A stretch of 64,000 nt of DNA, taken from Blastococcus sp. PRF04-17. GTDB taxonomy: Bacteria > Actinomycetota > Actinomycetes > Mycobacteriales > Geodermatophilaceae. The notes under the pieces were generated by a model. The model was not told the DNA's origin and ran no database searches. It saw only the letters and a program-made list of their open reading frames with translations. Location of the stretch: NCBI RefSeq assembly GCF_023016265.1, contig NZ_CP095412.1, forward strand, positions 2,232,001 through 2,296,000, in the 5' to 3' direction. Shown piece after piece: positions 8,901 through 17,640 of the stretch. A program made the translations under genes and the position numbers. Each line of letters begins with the position of its first letter. Positions within the stretch are counted from its first letter, which is position 1.

Positions 8901-9225
8901 GCCACGAATCTGCTGCGCTCGAGCGGCCGACGGGACCGCCGAACCGCTGGTCCGCCGTCCACCTGTCGGTGGACGGCGGACGGCGGGCAGTCAGCGGGAC
9001 AGGCCGGCCACCGCCGGACGCTCGGCACCACGAACAGCACCGTGAGCACGACCGGCCCGACGACGGCGACCGCGTCGCGCCACCTCGACAGTGCCGTCGT
9101 CCGGGCCGAGCAGCGCGCAGACCGCACCGCGCCCGACCCGCAGGTCCACCCCGTCCAGCGCCGGCGTCTCCCCCTACCTCTCGATGAGTCCGACGACCGG
9201 TGCGGCACTCGCGGCCAGCCGCCCC
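8901..9225. other. gene-free divergent intergenic stretch
   Basis: No intact gene is visible between the ABC ATPase start and the operator region. Apart from a possible decayed ABC ATPase fragment at 9081-9174, the minus strand has a short hydrophobic reading (AVAVVGPVVLTVLFVVPSV) near 9010-9065 resembling the start of a membrane protein. A hairpin GTCCGCCGTCCACC/GGTGGACGGCGGAC lies near 8950-8982, close to the ABC start. The stretch looks like the scar of an older gene set plus the ABC promoter. Confidence 0.5.
9081..9174 (-). pseudogene. possible remnant of an ABC transporter ATPase N-terminus
   Basis: On the minus strand this reads GETPALDGVDLRVG followed by GAVCALLGPDDGTVEV. It resembles the start of an ABC ATPase (ALxGVdLxVxxG then ALLGPNGAGKTT), but the Walker A Lys/Thr are gone and no domain follows. 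It lies just upstream of a complete ABC operon, so it may be a leftover of a duplicated cassette. Short and statistically weak. Confidence 0.3.
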
Positions 9226-9272
9226 CCGTACGCTGTACGGAGTTACAGCGACCGACAACGTACGCCGTACGG
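9226..9272. promoter_or_regulatory. paired palindromic operators, probable TetR binding sites
   Basis: Two copies of a palindrome lie upstream of the TetR gene: CCGTAC-GCT-GTACGG at 9226-9240 (perfect 6-bp arms) and ACGTAC-GCC-GTACGG at 9258-9272 (5 of 6 arm pairs). Their centres are 32 bp apart, three helical turns, so two dimers would sit on the same face of the DNA. The position, 46-92 bases before the TetR start, is typical for autoregulation. Confidence 0.65.
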
Positions 9273-9317
9273 AGGTCGTTCGCCGGCGGCTGCCGAGACA
9301 TGCGCGAGAGTGAGGAC

Positions 9318-10094
9318 ATGGCCACCGAGTTCACCGGCACCGGCGATCCCGCGCGGAGCATGGCGCTGCTCTGGCGCAGGCAGGCGGCCGGCGGCACGCG
9401 CCCAGGACCGCGGGCCTCCCTGGACGTCGACCGCATCGTCGACGCCGCCGTCCGCCTGGCCGACCGGGAGGGGCTGGCCGCGCTGTCGATGCGCCGGGTC
9501 GCCGCCGGGCTGGGGGTGGGGGCCATGAGCCTGTACACGCACGTGCCCGGCAAGGGCGAGCTCGTGGACCTGATGCTCGACACGGTGCTCGGCGAGCTCT
9601 ACCCCGACGAGGCGGTCGTCACCTCCGGCGGCTGGCGGATCCGGCTGCGGACCGTGGCCCACGTGAACCGGGACCTGTTCCTCCGGCACCCCTGGGCGCG
9701 GCACGTGGCCACCGGCCGCCCGCCACTGGGCCCCGGACTGATGCGCAAGTACGAGCTGGAGCTGCGCGCCGTGGACGGGCTCGGCCTGTCCGAGGTGCAG
9801 ATGGACCTGCTGGTCACCCTGGTCAACGGGTTCGTCCGCGGCACGGTCGGCGGGGTGCAGCAGAGGGCCGACCACGAACGGGCCACCGGCATCACCGAGG
9901 ACCAGTGGTGGGCGGCCACCGGGCCGTACCTGGCCGAGGTGTTCGACCCCGAGCGCTACCCGACGGCCGCGCGGGTCGCCCCGGTCGCCGGGGAGGAACT
10001 CCCGGCCGCGTACGACCCGCAGCGCTCCTTCGAGTTCGGGCTCGACCGGCTGCTCGACGGCATCGGCGTGCTGATCCTGGACGCGTCGCGCTGA
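9318..10094 (+). CDS. TetR/AcrR-family transcriptional regulator
   Basis: 258 aa from ATG 9318, preferred over ATG 9300 because GAGTGAGGAC precedes it. DNA-binding domain at about 37-85 (DAAVRLADREGLAALSMRRVAAGLGVGAMSLYTHV), preceded by a 35-residue extension. The C-terminal part is the ligand domain of the TetR_C group. It is divergent from the ABC/two-component operon and has two palindromic sites just upstream. Likely represses itself and possibly the ABC exporter; ligand unknown. Confidence 0.9.
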   Translation: MATEFTGTGDPARSMALLWRRQAAGGTRPGPRASLDVDRIVDAAVRLADREGLAALSMRRVAAGLGVGAMSLYTHVPGKGELVDLMLDTVLGELYPDEAVVTSGGWRIRLRTVAHVNRDLFLRHPWARHVATGRPPLGPGLMRKYELELRAVDGLGLSEVQMDLLVTLVNGFVRGTVGGVQQRADHERATGITEDQWWAATGPYLAEVFDPERYPTAARVAPVAGEELPAAYDPQRSFEFGLDRLLDGIGVLILDASR

Positions 10095-10102
10095 TCGGTG
10101 GG

Positions 10103-10154
10103 CTCGCACGGCGATTCCGCCAGTCGCACGGCGATTCCGCCACTCGCACGGCGA
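10103..10154. repeat. 20-bp tandem repeat, about 2.6 copies
   Basis: Unit [C/G]TCGCACGGCGATTCCGCCA at 10103-10122 and 10123-10142, then a partial copy (12 bases) to 10154. It fills half of the 110-base gap between the TetR gene and the alkA-like gene. No coding or terminator character seen. Confidence 0.85.
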
Positions 10155-10204
10155 CGTCCGAAAACCGCCAGTGGCTGTCGTCCTCCGCTGGCATGCTCGT
10201 CGCC

Positions 10205-11686
10205 ATGAGCCAGGTGCTGGACCACGAGCGCTGCTACCGGGCCGTCGCCGGGCGCGACGCCCGGTTCGACGGCTGGTTCTTCACCGCCGTCCGGACGACG
10301 GGCATCTACTGCCGCCCGTCGTGTCCGGCACGCACCCCACTGGCGCGCAACGTCTCCTTCTTCACCACCGCGGCCGCCGCCCAGGGCGCCGGATACCGGG
10401 CGTGCCGCCGGTGCCGTCCGGACGCCGTCCCCGGGTCGCCGGAGTGGGACGTCCGCGCCGATGTCGTCGCCCGCGCCATGCGACTGATCGCCGACGGCGA
10501 GGTGGAGCGCTCCGGCGTGCCCGGGCTGGCCGCGCATCTGGGCTACTCGGAGCGCCAGCTACACCGCCTGCTGGTCGGCGAGCTGGGCGTGGGGCCGCTG
10601 GCCCTCGCCCGCGCCCAGCGGGCCCAGACGGCGCGGCTGCTCATCGAGACCACGGACCTGCCCATGGCCGATGTCGCCTTCGCCGCCGGCTTCGCGAGCA
10701 TCCGACAGTTCAACGACACCGTCCGCGAGGTGTTCGCCTCGACCCCGAGCGACCTGCGGAGGTCGAAGCCGGCGACGAGCAACGGCTCCCCCGGCTGGCT
10801 GACCGTCCGGCTGGCCGCGCGGGCGCCGTACGAGGCCGCCGAGGTGTTGCTGTTCCTCGGCGCGCACGCCGTGCCCGGCCTCGAGGAGTGGGACGGGACG
10901 ACGTTCTCCCGCGTCCTCGACCTGCCCCACGGCCCCGCGGTGGTCCGGCTCTCCCCCGCCCCGGACGGCGGACCGGCCGTCACCGCCCGGCTGCGGCTGG
11001 CCGAACTGCGCGATCTCGGGGCCGCCGTCACCCGGTGCCGCCGGATGCTCGACCTCGACGCCGACCCGACGGCCGTGGACGACGTGCTGGGCGCCGACCC
11101 GGCGCTGGCCCCGCTCGTCGCGGCCGCGCCCGGCCGCCGGGTGCCGGCCTCGCCCGACGCCGAGGAGCTCGCGGTGCGGGCGGTGCTCGGCCAGCAGGTC
11201 TCGGTGGTCGGCGCCCGCACGCTGACCGCCCGGCTGCTGAGCGCGGGCACCCCTCTCCCCGAGCCGGTCGGCACCCTCACCCACGCGTTCCCCCGCGCGG
11301 CCGCCCTGGCCGAGGGCGACCTGTCGGCGGTCGGATTGACCGGAGCTCGGCGGCGGACGGTGCACGCGCTGACCGCCGCCCTCGCGGCCGGGGAGATCGC
11401 CCTGGACCCGGGTGCCGACCGCGACGAGGCGGGTCGGGCGCTGCTCGCCGTCCCGGGCATCGGTCCCTGGACAGCGGCGCTCGTCGCCCTGCGGGGCCTG
11501 GCCGATCCCGACGTCTGGCTGCCCGGCGACCTGGCGCTGCGCCGATCGCTGGCGGTGCTCGGCAGCAGCGATGCCGACGCCGCGACCCGCTGGCGTCCGT
11601 GGCGTTCCTACGCCGTCCTGCACCTGTGGGCCCTCGCCGTGCCCTCCCTCTTCACCCGTACCTCCCAGCTGCCGAGGAGCGCCTGA
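10205..11686 (+). CDS. alkA: bifunctional Ada-like activator / DNA-3-methyladenine glycosylase (AlkA)
   Basis: 493 aa. The start at 10205 is preferred; ATG 10193 is also in frame. Domains in order: Ada zinc-binding domain with cysteines in YCRPSCPARTP and ACRRCRPD (about 1-75), which takes methyl groups from phosphotriesters in Ada; AraC-type helix-turn-helix (about 85-185, GVPGLAAHLGYSERQLHRL); AlkA N-terminal domain (about 195-310); and HhH-GPD glycosylase domain (VPGIGPWTAALVALRGL, with the catalytic Asp in PGDLAL). This Ada-AlkA fusion is well known in actinobacteria and removes alkylated purines while sensing damage. The stop shares one base with the start of the methyltransferase gene. 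Confidence 0.95.
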   Translation: MSQVLDHERCYRAVAGRDARFDGWFFTAVRTTGIYCRPSCPARTPLARNVSFFTTAAAAQGAGYRACRRCRPDAVPGSPEWDVRADVVARAMRLIADGEVERSGVPGLAAHLGYSERQLHRLLVGELGVGPLALARAQRAQTARLLIETTDLPMADVAFAAGFASIRQFNDTVREVFASTPSDLRRSKPATSNGSPGWLTVRLAARAPYEAAEVLLFLGAHAVPGLEEWDGTTFSRVLDLPHGPAVVRLSPAPDGGPAVTARLRLAELRDLGAAVTRCRRMLDLDADPTAVDDVLGADPALAPLVAAAPGRRVPASPDAEELAVRAVLGQQVSVVGARTLTARLLSAGTPLPEPVGTLTHAFPRAAALAEGDLSAVGLTGARRRTVHALTAALAAGEIALDPGADRDEAGRALLAVPGIGPWTAALVALRGLADPDVWLPGDLALRRSLAVLGSSDADAATRWRPWRSYAVLHLWALAVPSLFTRTSQLPRSA

Positions 11687-12210
11687 TGAGCGTCCGCCAC
11701 GCCACCGTGTCCACCCCGCCGGGACCGTTCACCGTCGTCGTCACGAGCGACCCCGACGGTCGCGACGTCGTCCTCGCCGGCGGCTGGACCGCCGACCTCG
11801 ACCAGCTCCTCCCGGTGGTCCATCCGACCCTCCGCCCGGTGCGCAGCGAGCGGGTCGAGGACCTGCCCGTCCTCGACGTGGTCGAGAAGTTCTTCGCCGG
11901 CGACGTGACCGGGATCGACGACGTGCCGGTGCTCCAGCGCTCGGGCCCGTTCCTGACCCGGGCCTGGGAGGTGCTGCGCACCGTGCCCGCGGGGCAACCG
12001 GACACCTACGCCGCGTTCGCCGCCCGGTGCGGCCGCCCGGCGGCCGTGCGGGCCGCGGCCAACGCCTGCGCCCGCAACGCGGCGGCACTGTTCGTCCCCT
12101 GCCACCGCGTCCTCGGCTCCGACGGCGGGCTCGGCGGGTTCCGCTGGGGGACGCCGGTCAAGCGCTGGCTGCTCGACCACGAGGCGGAGCACGCCGCCGT
12201 TCCTGCCTGA
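11686..12210 (+). CDS. ogt: methylated-DNA--protein-cysteine methyltransferase
   Basis: 174 aa. The start is at 11686, inside TGATG; the much longer open frame upstream is a shadow of alkA. The active-site motif PCHRVL holds the acceptor Cys, with the conserved helix-turn-helix region (TYAAFAARCGRPAAVRAAANA) before it. Transfers O6-methyl from guanine to itself in a suicide reaction. Coupling to the Ada/AlkA fusion makes a two-gene adaptive-response operon. Confidence 0.95.
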   Translation: MSVRHATVSTPPGPFTVVVTSDPDGRDVVLAGGWTADLDQLLPVVHPTLRPVRSERVEDLPVLDVVEKFFAGDVTGIDDVPVLQRSGPFLTRAWEVLRTVPAGQPDTYAAFAARCGRPAAVRAAANACARNAAALFVPCHRVLGSDGGLGGFRWGTPVKRWLLDHEAEHAAVPA

Positions 12211-12250
12211 TCCGCGAAACTGTCGGACCCGTCCGGCAGGGTCTGCGGCC

Positions 12251-13327
12251 ATGGATGCCGCTTCCCTGATCTCCGGTCTCCTCCTCGGCGCGCTGCTGGC
12301 CACGGCGGTGACGCTCGGCGTCGTCGCGCTGCTCGCCAGGCGCCGGCCGGACGACGCCGGGCTCGAGCCCGTGCACGAGTCACTGGACCATCTGCACCGG
12401 CTGCTCGCCGGCATGGAGCGCGCCCGGGCCACCGCGCACGGCGAGCTGCGCGAGCAGATGGGCACGGTGGGCACGACCTCCGCACAGTTGAAGCAGGAGA
12501 CGGCCGCCCTGGTCACCGCGCTGCGCACCCCGCACGTCCGCGGGCGCTGGGGCGAGGTGCAGCTGCGCCGGGTGGTCGAGGTGGCCGGGCTGGTCGAGCA
12601 CTGCGACTTCGTCGAGCAGCCGGGCGGCACCAATGACGAGGGCGCCGGCGTGCGGCCCGACCTCGTGGTCACCCTCGCCGACGGCCGGCAGGTGATCGTC
12701 GACGCCAAGGTGCCCTTCACCGGCTACATCGAGGCGGTGCAGGCCGAGGACGTCGCCGTGCGCGCCCAGCGGGTCGCCGCCCACGCCCGGCAGTTGCGCA
12801 CCCACATCGACGCCCTGGCCGCGCGCCGGTACCCCACCGCCTTCCGCCCGGCCGCGCCGTTCACCGTGCTCTTCGTCCCGTCCGACGGGTTCCTCACCAC
12901 GGCGCTGGAGGCCGAGCCCGGACTGCTCGAGCACGGCTTCGCCAAGGACGTCGTCGTGGCGACCCCGAGCACGCTGCTCGCCCTCCTGCGCACCGTCGCC
13001 TACTCGTGGCGTCAGGAACGTCTGGCGCGCGACGCCGACCAGGTGCTGGAGGTGGGCCGCCGGCTGCACGCCCGGCTGAGCACACTGTCCGGTCACCTGA
13101 CCCGCCTGGGCTCGGCTCTGGGCACCACGATGACCCGGTTCAACGAGACGGTCGGCTCCTACGAGCGGTCCGTGCTCACCGCCGCCCGCCGGTTCGACGA
13201 CCTCGGCATCGCCGGGAGCCCGGTGCCCGAACCCGAGCCGATCGAGGCGACGATCCGCACGCTGCGCCCGGCCGAGCCCGCCTTCGACGACGAGGCGACC
13301 GATGCCCGGGACGGGACGAACGGCTAG
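12251..13327 (+). CDS. rmuC: DNA recombination protein RmuC
   Basis: 358 aa. N-terminal membrane anchor (residues about 6-29), a coiled-coil region, then the RmuC nuclease-like core with RGRWGEVQLRRVVEVAGL and the acidic/basic VIVDAKVPF segment. RmuC limits inversions at short inverted repeats in E. coli. Single gene after the repair operon, convergent with ispH. Confidence 0.93.
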   Translation: MDAASLISGLLLGALLATAVTLGVVALLARRRPDDAGLEPVHESLDHLHRLLAGMERARATAHGELREQMGTVGTTSAQLKQETAALVTALRTPHVRGRWGEVQLRRVVEVAGLVEHCDFVEQPGGTNDEGAGVRPDLVVTLADGRQVIVDAKVPFTGYIEAVQAEDVAVRAQRVAAHARQLRTHIDALAARRYPTAFRPAAPFTVLFVPSDGFLTTALEAEPGLLEHGFAKDVVVATPSTLLALLRTVAYSWRQERLARDADQVLEVGRRLHARLSTLSGHLTRLGSALGTTMTRFNETVGSYERSVLTAARRFDDLGIAGSPVPEPEPIEATIRTLRPAEPAFDDEATDARDGTNG

Positions 13328-13333
13328 CGGTGG

Positions 13334-14299
13334 TCAGTCGGCCTGCGCCGCGCGCTCGGCCCGACGGAGTTCGTGCGGCAGCGCGAAGACCAGCCGCTCC
13401 TCGGCCGCCTTGACCGTCTCCACGTCGGCATAGCCGCGCTCGGCCAGCCAGTCGAGCACCTCACTCACCAGGATCTCCGGCACCGAGGCGCCGCTGGTGA
13501 CGCCCACGGTGCCGACTCCCTCGAGCCACGCCGGGTCGATCTCGGAGGCGAAGTCGACGAGGTGCGAGTCGCGGGCACCGGCCTCCAGCGCCACCTCGAC
13601 CAGGCGCACCGAGTTCGACGAGTTCGTGGATCCGACCACCAGGACCAGGTCGCAGTCGGCAGCCATCTGCTTCACGGCCTGCTGCCGGTTCTGCGTGGCG
13701 TAGCAGATGTCGTCGCTGGGCGGGGACTGCAGCCCGGGGAACCGGGTGCGCAGCTGGTCGACGGTCGCCAGGGTCTCGTCCACCGACAGCGTGGTCTGCG
13801 ACAGCCACACCACCTTCTCGGGGTCCCGGACCTGGACGTTCGCGACGTCGTCGGCCCCGTCGACCAGCTGGATGTGCGACGGCGCCTCGCCCGACGTGCC
13901 CTCGACCTCCTCGTGCCCGCGGTGGCCGATCAGCAGGATGTCGTAGTCGTCGCGGGCGAACCGCTTGGCCTCCTGGTGCACCTTCGTGACCAGGGGGCAG
14001 GTCGCGTCGATGGTCCGCAGCTGCCGGGCGGCTGCCTCCTCGTGCACTGCCGGGGAGACCCCGTGCGCGCTGAAGACCACCACGGAGCCCTCGGGCACCT
14101 CGTCGGTCTCCTCGACGAAGATCGCGCCCCGCCGCTCGAGGGTCGCCACCACGTGCTTGTTGTGGACGATCTGCTTGCGGACGTAGACGGGGGCGCCATG
14201 GATCTCCAGCGCCCGCTCGACGGCGACGACCGCGCGGTCCACGCCGGCGCAATACCCGCGGGGGTCGGCCAGGAGGACGCGTCCGCGCTGATCAGCCAT
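13334..14299 (-). CDS. ispH: 4-hydroxy-3-methylbut-2-enyl diphosphate reductase
   Basis: 321 aa, full length. The three 4Fe-4S cysteines are present: Cys17 (RGYCAGV), Cys101 (ATCPLVTK) and Cys199 ([10 protein letters not shown]). TNSSNS substrate-binding segment. Last step of the MEP isoprenoid pathway, making IPP and DMAPP. Divergent from the Rv1109c-like gene, the same arrangement as lytB2/Rv1110 in M. tuberculosis. Confidence 0.97.
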   Translation of the reverse strand: MADQRGRVLLADPRGYCAGVDRAVVAVERALEIHGAPVYVRKQIVHNKHVVATLERRGAIFVEETDEVPEGSVVVFSAHGVSPAVHEEAAARQLRTIDATCPLVTKVHQEAKRFARDDYDILLIGHRGHEEVEGTSGEAPSHIQLVDGADDVANVQVRDPEKVVWLSQTTLSVDETLATVDQLRTRFPGLQSPPSDDICYATQNRQQAVKQMAADCDLVLVVGSTNSSNSVRLVEVALEAGARDSHLVDFASEIDPAWLEGVGTVGVTSGASVPEILVSEVLDWLAERGYADVETVKAAEERLVFALPHELRRAERAAQAD

Positions 14300-14436
14300 G
14301 CACCCATGGTAGGCAGGTCACGGCGGGGCGCCCGTTCGCCGCTGGTGGGATCGACCACCACGCTTCCGTGTGGCAGCGCGCGTGGAACTGCCCACATCGC
14401 GTGTCGCGTCGCAGGTTGTGGGGCACGCTGTGCCCC

Positions 14437-15639
14437 ATGGCCCGAGAGATCCCCGAAGTCGTCCGCGCCGCCGCCGGACTGGCCGCCACCGTGCTGGACG
14501 AGGCGCGCAGGCTGCCCGAGACCCTGCCGGGTCTGCCGGTCCGGCTCATCGGCCTCGCCATGCAGCACGCGATGAAGGTGCAGCAGCAGTACGCCGGCTT
14601 CGTCGCCCGCGGCGACGAGCTGTTCACCGGCCTGCGCGGCGAGAACGAACCGGGTCTGGCCACCTTCGACGACGACGACGAGGTCGCAGAGCCGACGGCC
14701 GGCGGCTTCCGCGACTCCGCGTTCGACCGCGCGACCGCCGAGCCCACCAGCGACGGCATCAGCGACGCCGAGGTCCAGACGCTGCCCTCGGACCCGGCCG
14801 CCGACGCGGTGACCGGCGTCGTGGACCGGCTCGCCGACCAGGTCGAGGAGGGCCGCCAGTCGATCGAGGAGCTCGCCGAAGCCGTCCCCGGCACCGACGA
14901 GATCCTCGACGAGATCGCCATCGACGAGCTCATCGACCAGGCACCGACCCTCGACGAGACGGCACCCACGACCACCGCCGGCGAGACCCCCGATGTCGCC
15001 ACGACGGTCGACGTCCTCACTCCCGACGGCGAGGTCGCCCGCGTCGAGGCGTCCGTGACCGACGAGGGCATCGCCGCGCCCGAGGCGCCCGCGAAGAAGG
15101 CCGCCCCGGCCAAGAAGGCGGCCCCGGCCAGGAAGGCGGCGGCGAAGAAGGCTCCGGCCAAGAAGGCTCCGGCCCAGAAGGCAGCTCCGGCGAAGCAGGC
15201 CACCCCGACGACCGGCACCGACACCGGCCCGGCCACCGCCACGGACGAGGGCGGCAGCCCGGTCGCGGCGGCCACCGGCGTCCGCACGGACGAGGGCGAG
15301 ACCGGCACGGCCCCGGAGGACGCCGCCATCGCCCAGGGGGCTGCGATCGACGCCGTGGGCGGTTACTCGGCCGCGCCGACCGACGACCCGCAGGGCGGCA
15401 GCGAGCTGTCCGGCTCGCAGGCCGCCGGCACCGCGCCGATCGAGGGCTACGACAGCTTCTCCATCGCCCAGCTGCGCGGCCGGCTGCGCGGCTACGCGCT
15501 CCGCACCGTGCAGGACCTCGTCGCGTACGAGGAGGCCACCAAGGCCCGTGAGCCCTATCTCCGCATGCTGCGCAACAGGCTGGAGAAGCTCGAGGAGCAG
15601 GCCGTCGCCGCCAGCCCGCTGGCGCCCCGGGGGGCGTAA
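14437..15639 (+). CDS. Rv1109c-like protein (lipid droplet-associated type) with Lys/Ala/Pro repeats
   Basis: 400 aa from ATG 14437. A conserved N-terminal part (residues 1-70, MAREIPEVVRAAAGL) is followed by a long acidic, disordered region. Then comes a basic AKKAAPAKKA-type repeat (about 217-258) like histone H1 tails, another acidic stretch, and a conserved helical C-terminus (SIAQLRGRLRGYALRTVQDL, about 345-395). The neighbourhood (ispH, xseA, xseB) matches Rv1109c. Homologues are often named lipid droplet-associated protein. The basic repeat may bind nucleic acid or acidic surfaces; inference. Confidence 0.75.
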   Translation: MAREIPEVVRAAAGLAATVLDEARRLPETLPGLPVRLIGLAMQHAMKVQQQYAGFVARGDELFTGLRGENEPGLATFDDDDEVAEPTAGGFRDSAFDRATAEPTSDGISDAEVQTLPSDPAADAVTGVVDRLADQVEEGRQSIEELAEAVPGTDEILDEIAIDELIDQAPTLDETAPTTTAGETPDVATTVDVLTPDGEVARVEASVTDEGIAAPEAPAKKAAPAKKAAPARKAAAKKAPAKKAPAQKAAPAKQATPTTGTDTGPATATDEGGSPVAAATGVRTDEGETGTAPEDAAIAQGAAIDAVGGYSAAPTDDPQGGSELSGSQAAGTAPIEGYDSFSIAQLRGRLRGYALRTVQDLVAYEEATKAREPYLRMLRNRLEKLEEQAVAASPLAPRGA

Positions 15640-15681
15640 CCGGGCAGAAGCCGGTCGGACGGGGATGGCACTCTCGGCGAC

Positions 15682-16905
15682 GTGAGCTCCCCCTCCTCCC
15701 CCGAGGCGCCGTGGCCGGTCCGGACGGTCGCGCGGAAGGTCGCCGACTGGATCGGCCGCCTCGGTGAGGTCTGGGTCGAGGGGCAGATCGCCCAGCTGTC
15801 CCGCCGGGGCGGCGCGGCGACCGTCTTCATGACGCTGCGCGATCCGGCGGCCGACATGTCCATCCCCGTCACCTGCCACCGCGACGTGGCCGACCGACCC
15901 GGCCTGGAGCTGACCGAGGGCGCCCGCGTCGTCGTCCGGGCGCGGCCGGACTACTACGTCGCCCGCGGCTCCTTCTCCCTGCGCGCCACCGAGGTCCGCG
16001 CCGTCGGCCTGGGCGAGCTGCTGGCCCGCATCGAGCGGCTCCGGCAGCTGCTGGCCGCCGAGGGGTTGTTCGACGCCGTCCGCAAGCGGCCGCTGCCCTT
16101 CGCGCCCGCGGTCGTGGGTGTCATCACCGGCCGTGACAGCGCGGCCGAGCGCGACGTCCTGGTCACCGCCCGGCGCCGCTGGCCCGCGGTGCGCTTCGCG
16201 ATGCACAACTGCGCCGTCCAGGGCCCCAACGCGGCGGCCAACGTGATGGAGGGCCTCCGCCGACTCGACGCGGAGCCCGACGTCGAGGTCATCGTGATCG
16301 CCCGGGGTGGCGGCTCGGTCGAGGACCTGCTGCCGTTCTCCGACGAGGGGCTCGTGCGCGCCATCGCCGCGACCCGCACCCCGGTGGTCTCCGCGGTCGG
16401 CCACGAGACCGACACGACGCTGGTCGATCACGTCGCCGACGTGCGCGCGGCGACACCCACCGACGCCGCGCACCGGATCGTCCCCGAGATCGGCGAGCAG
16501 CGGCGGCTGGTCGAGGTGCTGCGCTCCCGCGCCCGCCACGTCGTCACCGTCCGGGTGGAACAGCAGGAGCGCTGGCTGGAGTCGATCCGCACGCGCCCGG
16601 TGCTGGCCTCGCCCGAGCGGCTGCTGCACGGCCGAGAGGAGGACGTCGAGGCGCTGCGGGGGCGAGCGCGCCGAACCCTCCTGCACCGCGTCGAGGGCGC
16701 CGAACGCGACCTGGAGCACGCCCGGGCGCGGGTGGCGGCGCTGTCGCCGGCGGCGACGCTGGAGCGAGGCTACGCCGTCGTCCAGAAGGAGGACGGCGCA
16801 CTGGTGCGCGACCCGTCGGAGGTGGCCGACCGGGAGCGGCTGCGGGTCCGGGTCGCGGGTGGTCGGCTGGCCGTGCGGGTGGAGCGAGAGGATGGGCAAC
16901 CGTGA
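15682..16905 (+). CDS. xseA: exodeoxyribonuclease VII large subunit
   Basis: 407 aa, GTG start. N-terminal OB-fold domain (about 10-110), then the catalytic domain with [14 protein letters not shown] and the conserved [14 protein letters not shown] and SAVGHETD blocks, followed by a helical region and ERGYAVV near the end. Degrades single-stranded DNA with XseB. The stop overlaps the xseB start (GTGA). Confidence 0.96.
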   Translation: MSSPSSPEAPWPVRTVARKVADWIGRLGEVWVEGQIAQLSRRGGAATVFMTLRDPAADMSIPVTCHRDVADRPGLELTEGARVVVRARPDYYVARGSFSLRATEVRAVGLGELLARIERLRQLLAAEGLFDAVRKRPLPFAPAVVGVITGRDSAAERDVLVTARRRWPAVRFAMHNCAVQGPNAAANVMEGLRRLDAEPDVEVIVIARGGGSVEDLLPFSDEGLVRAIAATRTPVVSAVGHETDTTLVDHVADVRAATPTDAAHRIVPEIGEQRRLVEVLRSRARHVVTVRVEQQERWLESIRTRPVLASPERLLHGREEDVEALRGRARRTLLHRVEGAERDLEHARARVAALSPAATLERGYAVVQKEDGALVRDPSEVADRERLRVRVAGGRLAVRVEREDGQP

Positions 16906-17126
16906 GCAGTGCAGAGGCCGCCGAGCCGACGACCACCTACGAGCAGGCCCGCGAGGAGCTCGCCGACGTCGTCCGCCGGCTGGAGGCGGGCGGACTCACG
17001 CTGGAGGAATCGCTGGCCCTGTGGGAGCGCGGCGAGCAACTGGCCGAGCTGTGCCAGCACTGGCTGGACCGTGCGCGCGAACGGCTGGCGGCCGCCGCGC
17101 CGGCGGACGACGCCGACCGGTCCTGA
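16902..17126 (+). CDS. xseB: exodeoxyribonuclease VII small subunit
   Basis: 74 aa, GTG start overlapping the xseA stop. Typical XseB helices: [19 protein letters not shown] then [20 protein letters not shown]. Binds the large subunit as several copies. Confidence 0.95.
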   Translation: MSSAEAAEPTTTYEQAREELADVVRRLEAGGLTLEESLALWERGEQLAELCQHWLDRARERLAAAAPADDADRS

Positions 17127-17146
17127 TCGGCGTCGTCCGCTCGGCC

Positions 17147-17476
17147 TCAGGCGGCCTGCTGCAACTGGCCGTCGGCGGTGACCACGAACCCGGCCGCGGC
17201 GAGCGCGGTGATCATGCGCTCGGCGCGGCGGCGCAGGATGCCGGACATCCGGAGGTCGTCCGGTCGGTGGTCGGTGACGTCGTGGGCCAGGGGGTCACCC
17301 GGGCCGTCGTAGAGGCACCGGGCGAGGGCGTCGCGCACGTCCGGCGCGGCGAGCGGCCGTGTGGGGGACTGCACCGGCTTCCGGCTCGGAATCCGGGTCA
17401 CCATGCCGCAGGCACACGATCCACCGGTGGCAGGGGGCCGGTGGTCGCTGCCGGGGCAGGTGTCACGAGGGGGCAT
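17147..17476 (-). CDS. hypothetical protein
   Basis: 109 aa. The start at 17476 was chosen for the GGAG site upstream; the open frame runs back to 17599 without support. The N-terminal CPGSDH then SCACG gives clustered Cys/His that could hold a metal. The C-terminal part is helical (MSGILRRRAERMITALAAAGFVV), resembling a small winged-helix-like segment but too short to be sure. A 16-bp palindrome and dyads lie about 75 bases upstream. I do not recognise the family. Confidence 0.6.
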   Translation of the reverse strand: MPPRDTCPGSDHRPPATGGSCACGMVTRIPSRKPVQSPTRPLAAPDVRDALARCLYDGPGDPLAHDVTDHRPDDLRMSGILRRRAERMITALAAAGFVVTADGQLQQAA

Positions 17477-17546
17477 CGCGGGCTCCTTCGACGTGGTGCG
17501 AGTGTGACTCGCGGGACTGACGGGACGGAAGAGTCCCGTGAGACCG

Positions 17547-17562
17547 CGCGTGTCGACACGCG
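17547..17562. promoter_or_regulatory. 16-bp perfect palindrome upstream of a small hypothetical gene
   Basis: CGCGTGTCGACACGCG reads the same on both strands. It lies 71-86 bases before the start at 17476 on the minus strand. A second dyad (GGGAC...GTCCC) at about 17518-17537 lies between it and the gene. Probably an operator or regulator site; no regulator is identified. Confidence 0.45.
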
Positions 17563-17640
17563 ACGCACCCGGCCGATACCACCTTGTGACATGCGGCACA
17601 TTCGTCGGCTCAGCCGCCTAATTGCCCACACCCGGAGCCG

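Noticed and set aside
13930-16899. 989-residue minus-strand open frame over xseA
   Set aside because: Antisense shadow typical of high-GC DNA; repetitive Gly/Arg/Leu text and no domain.
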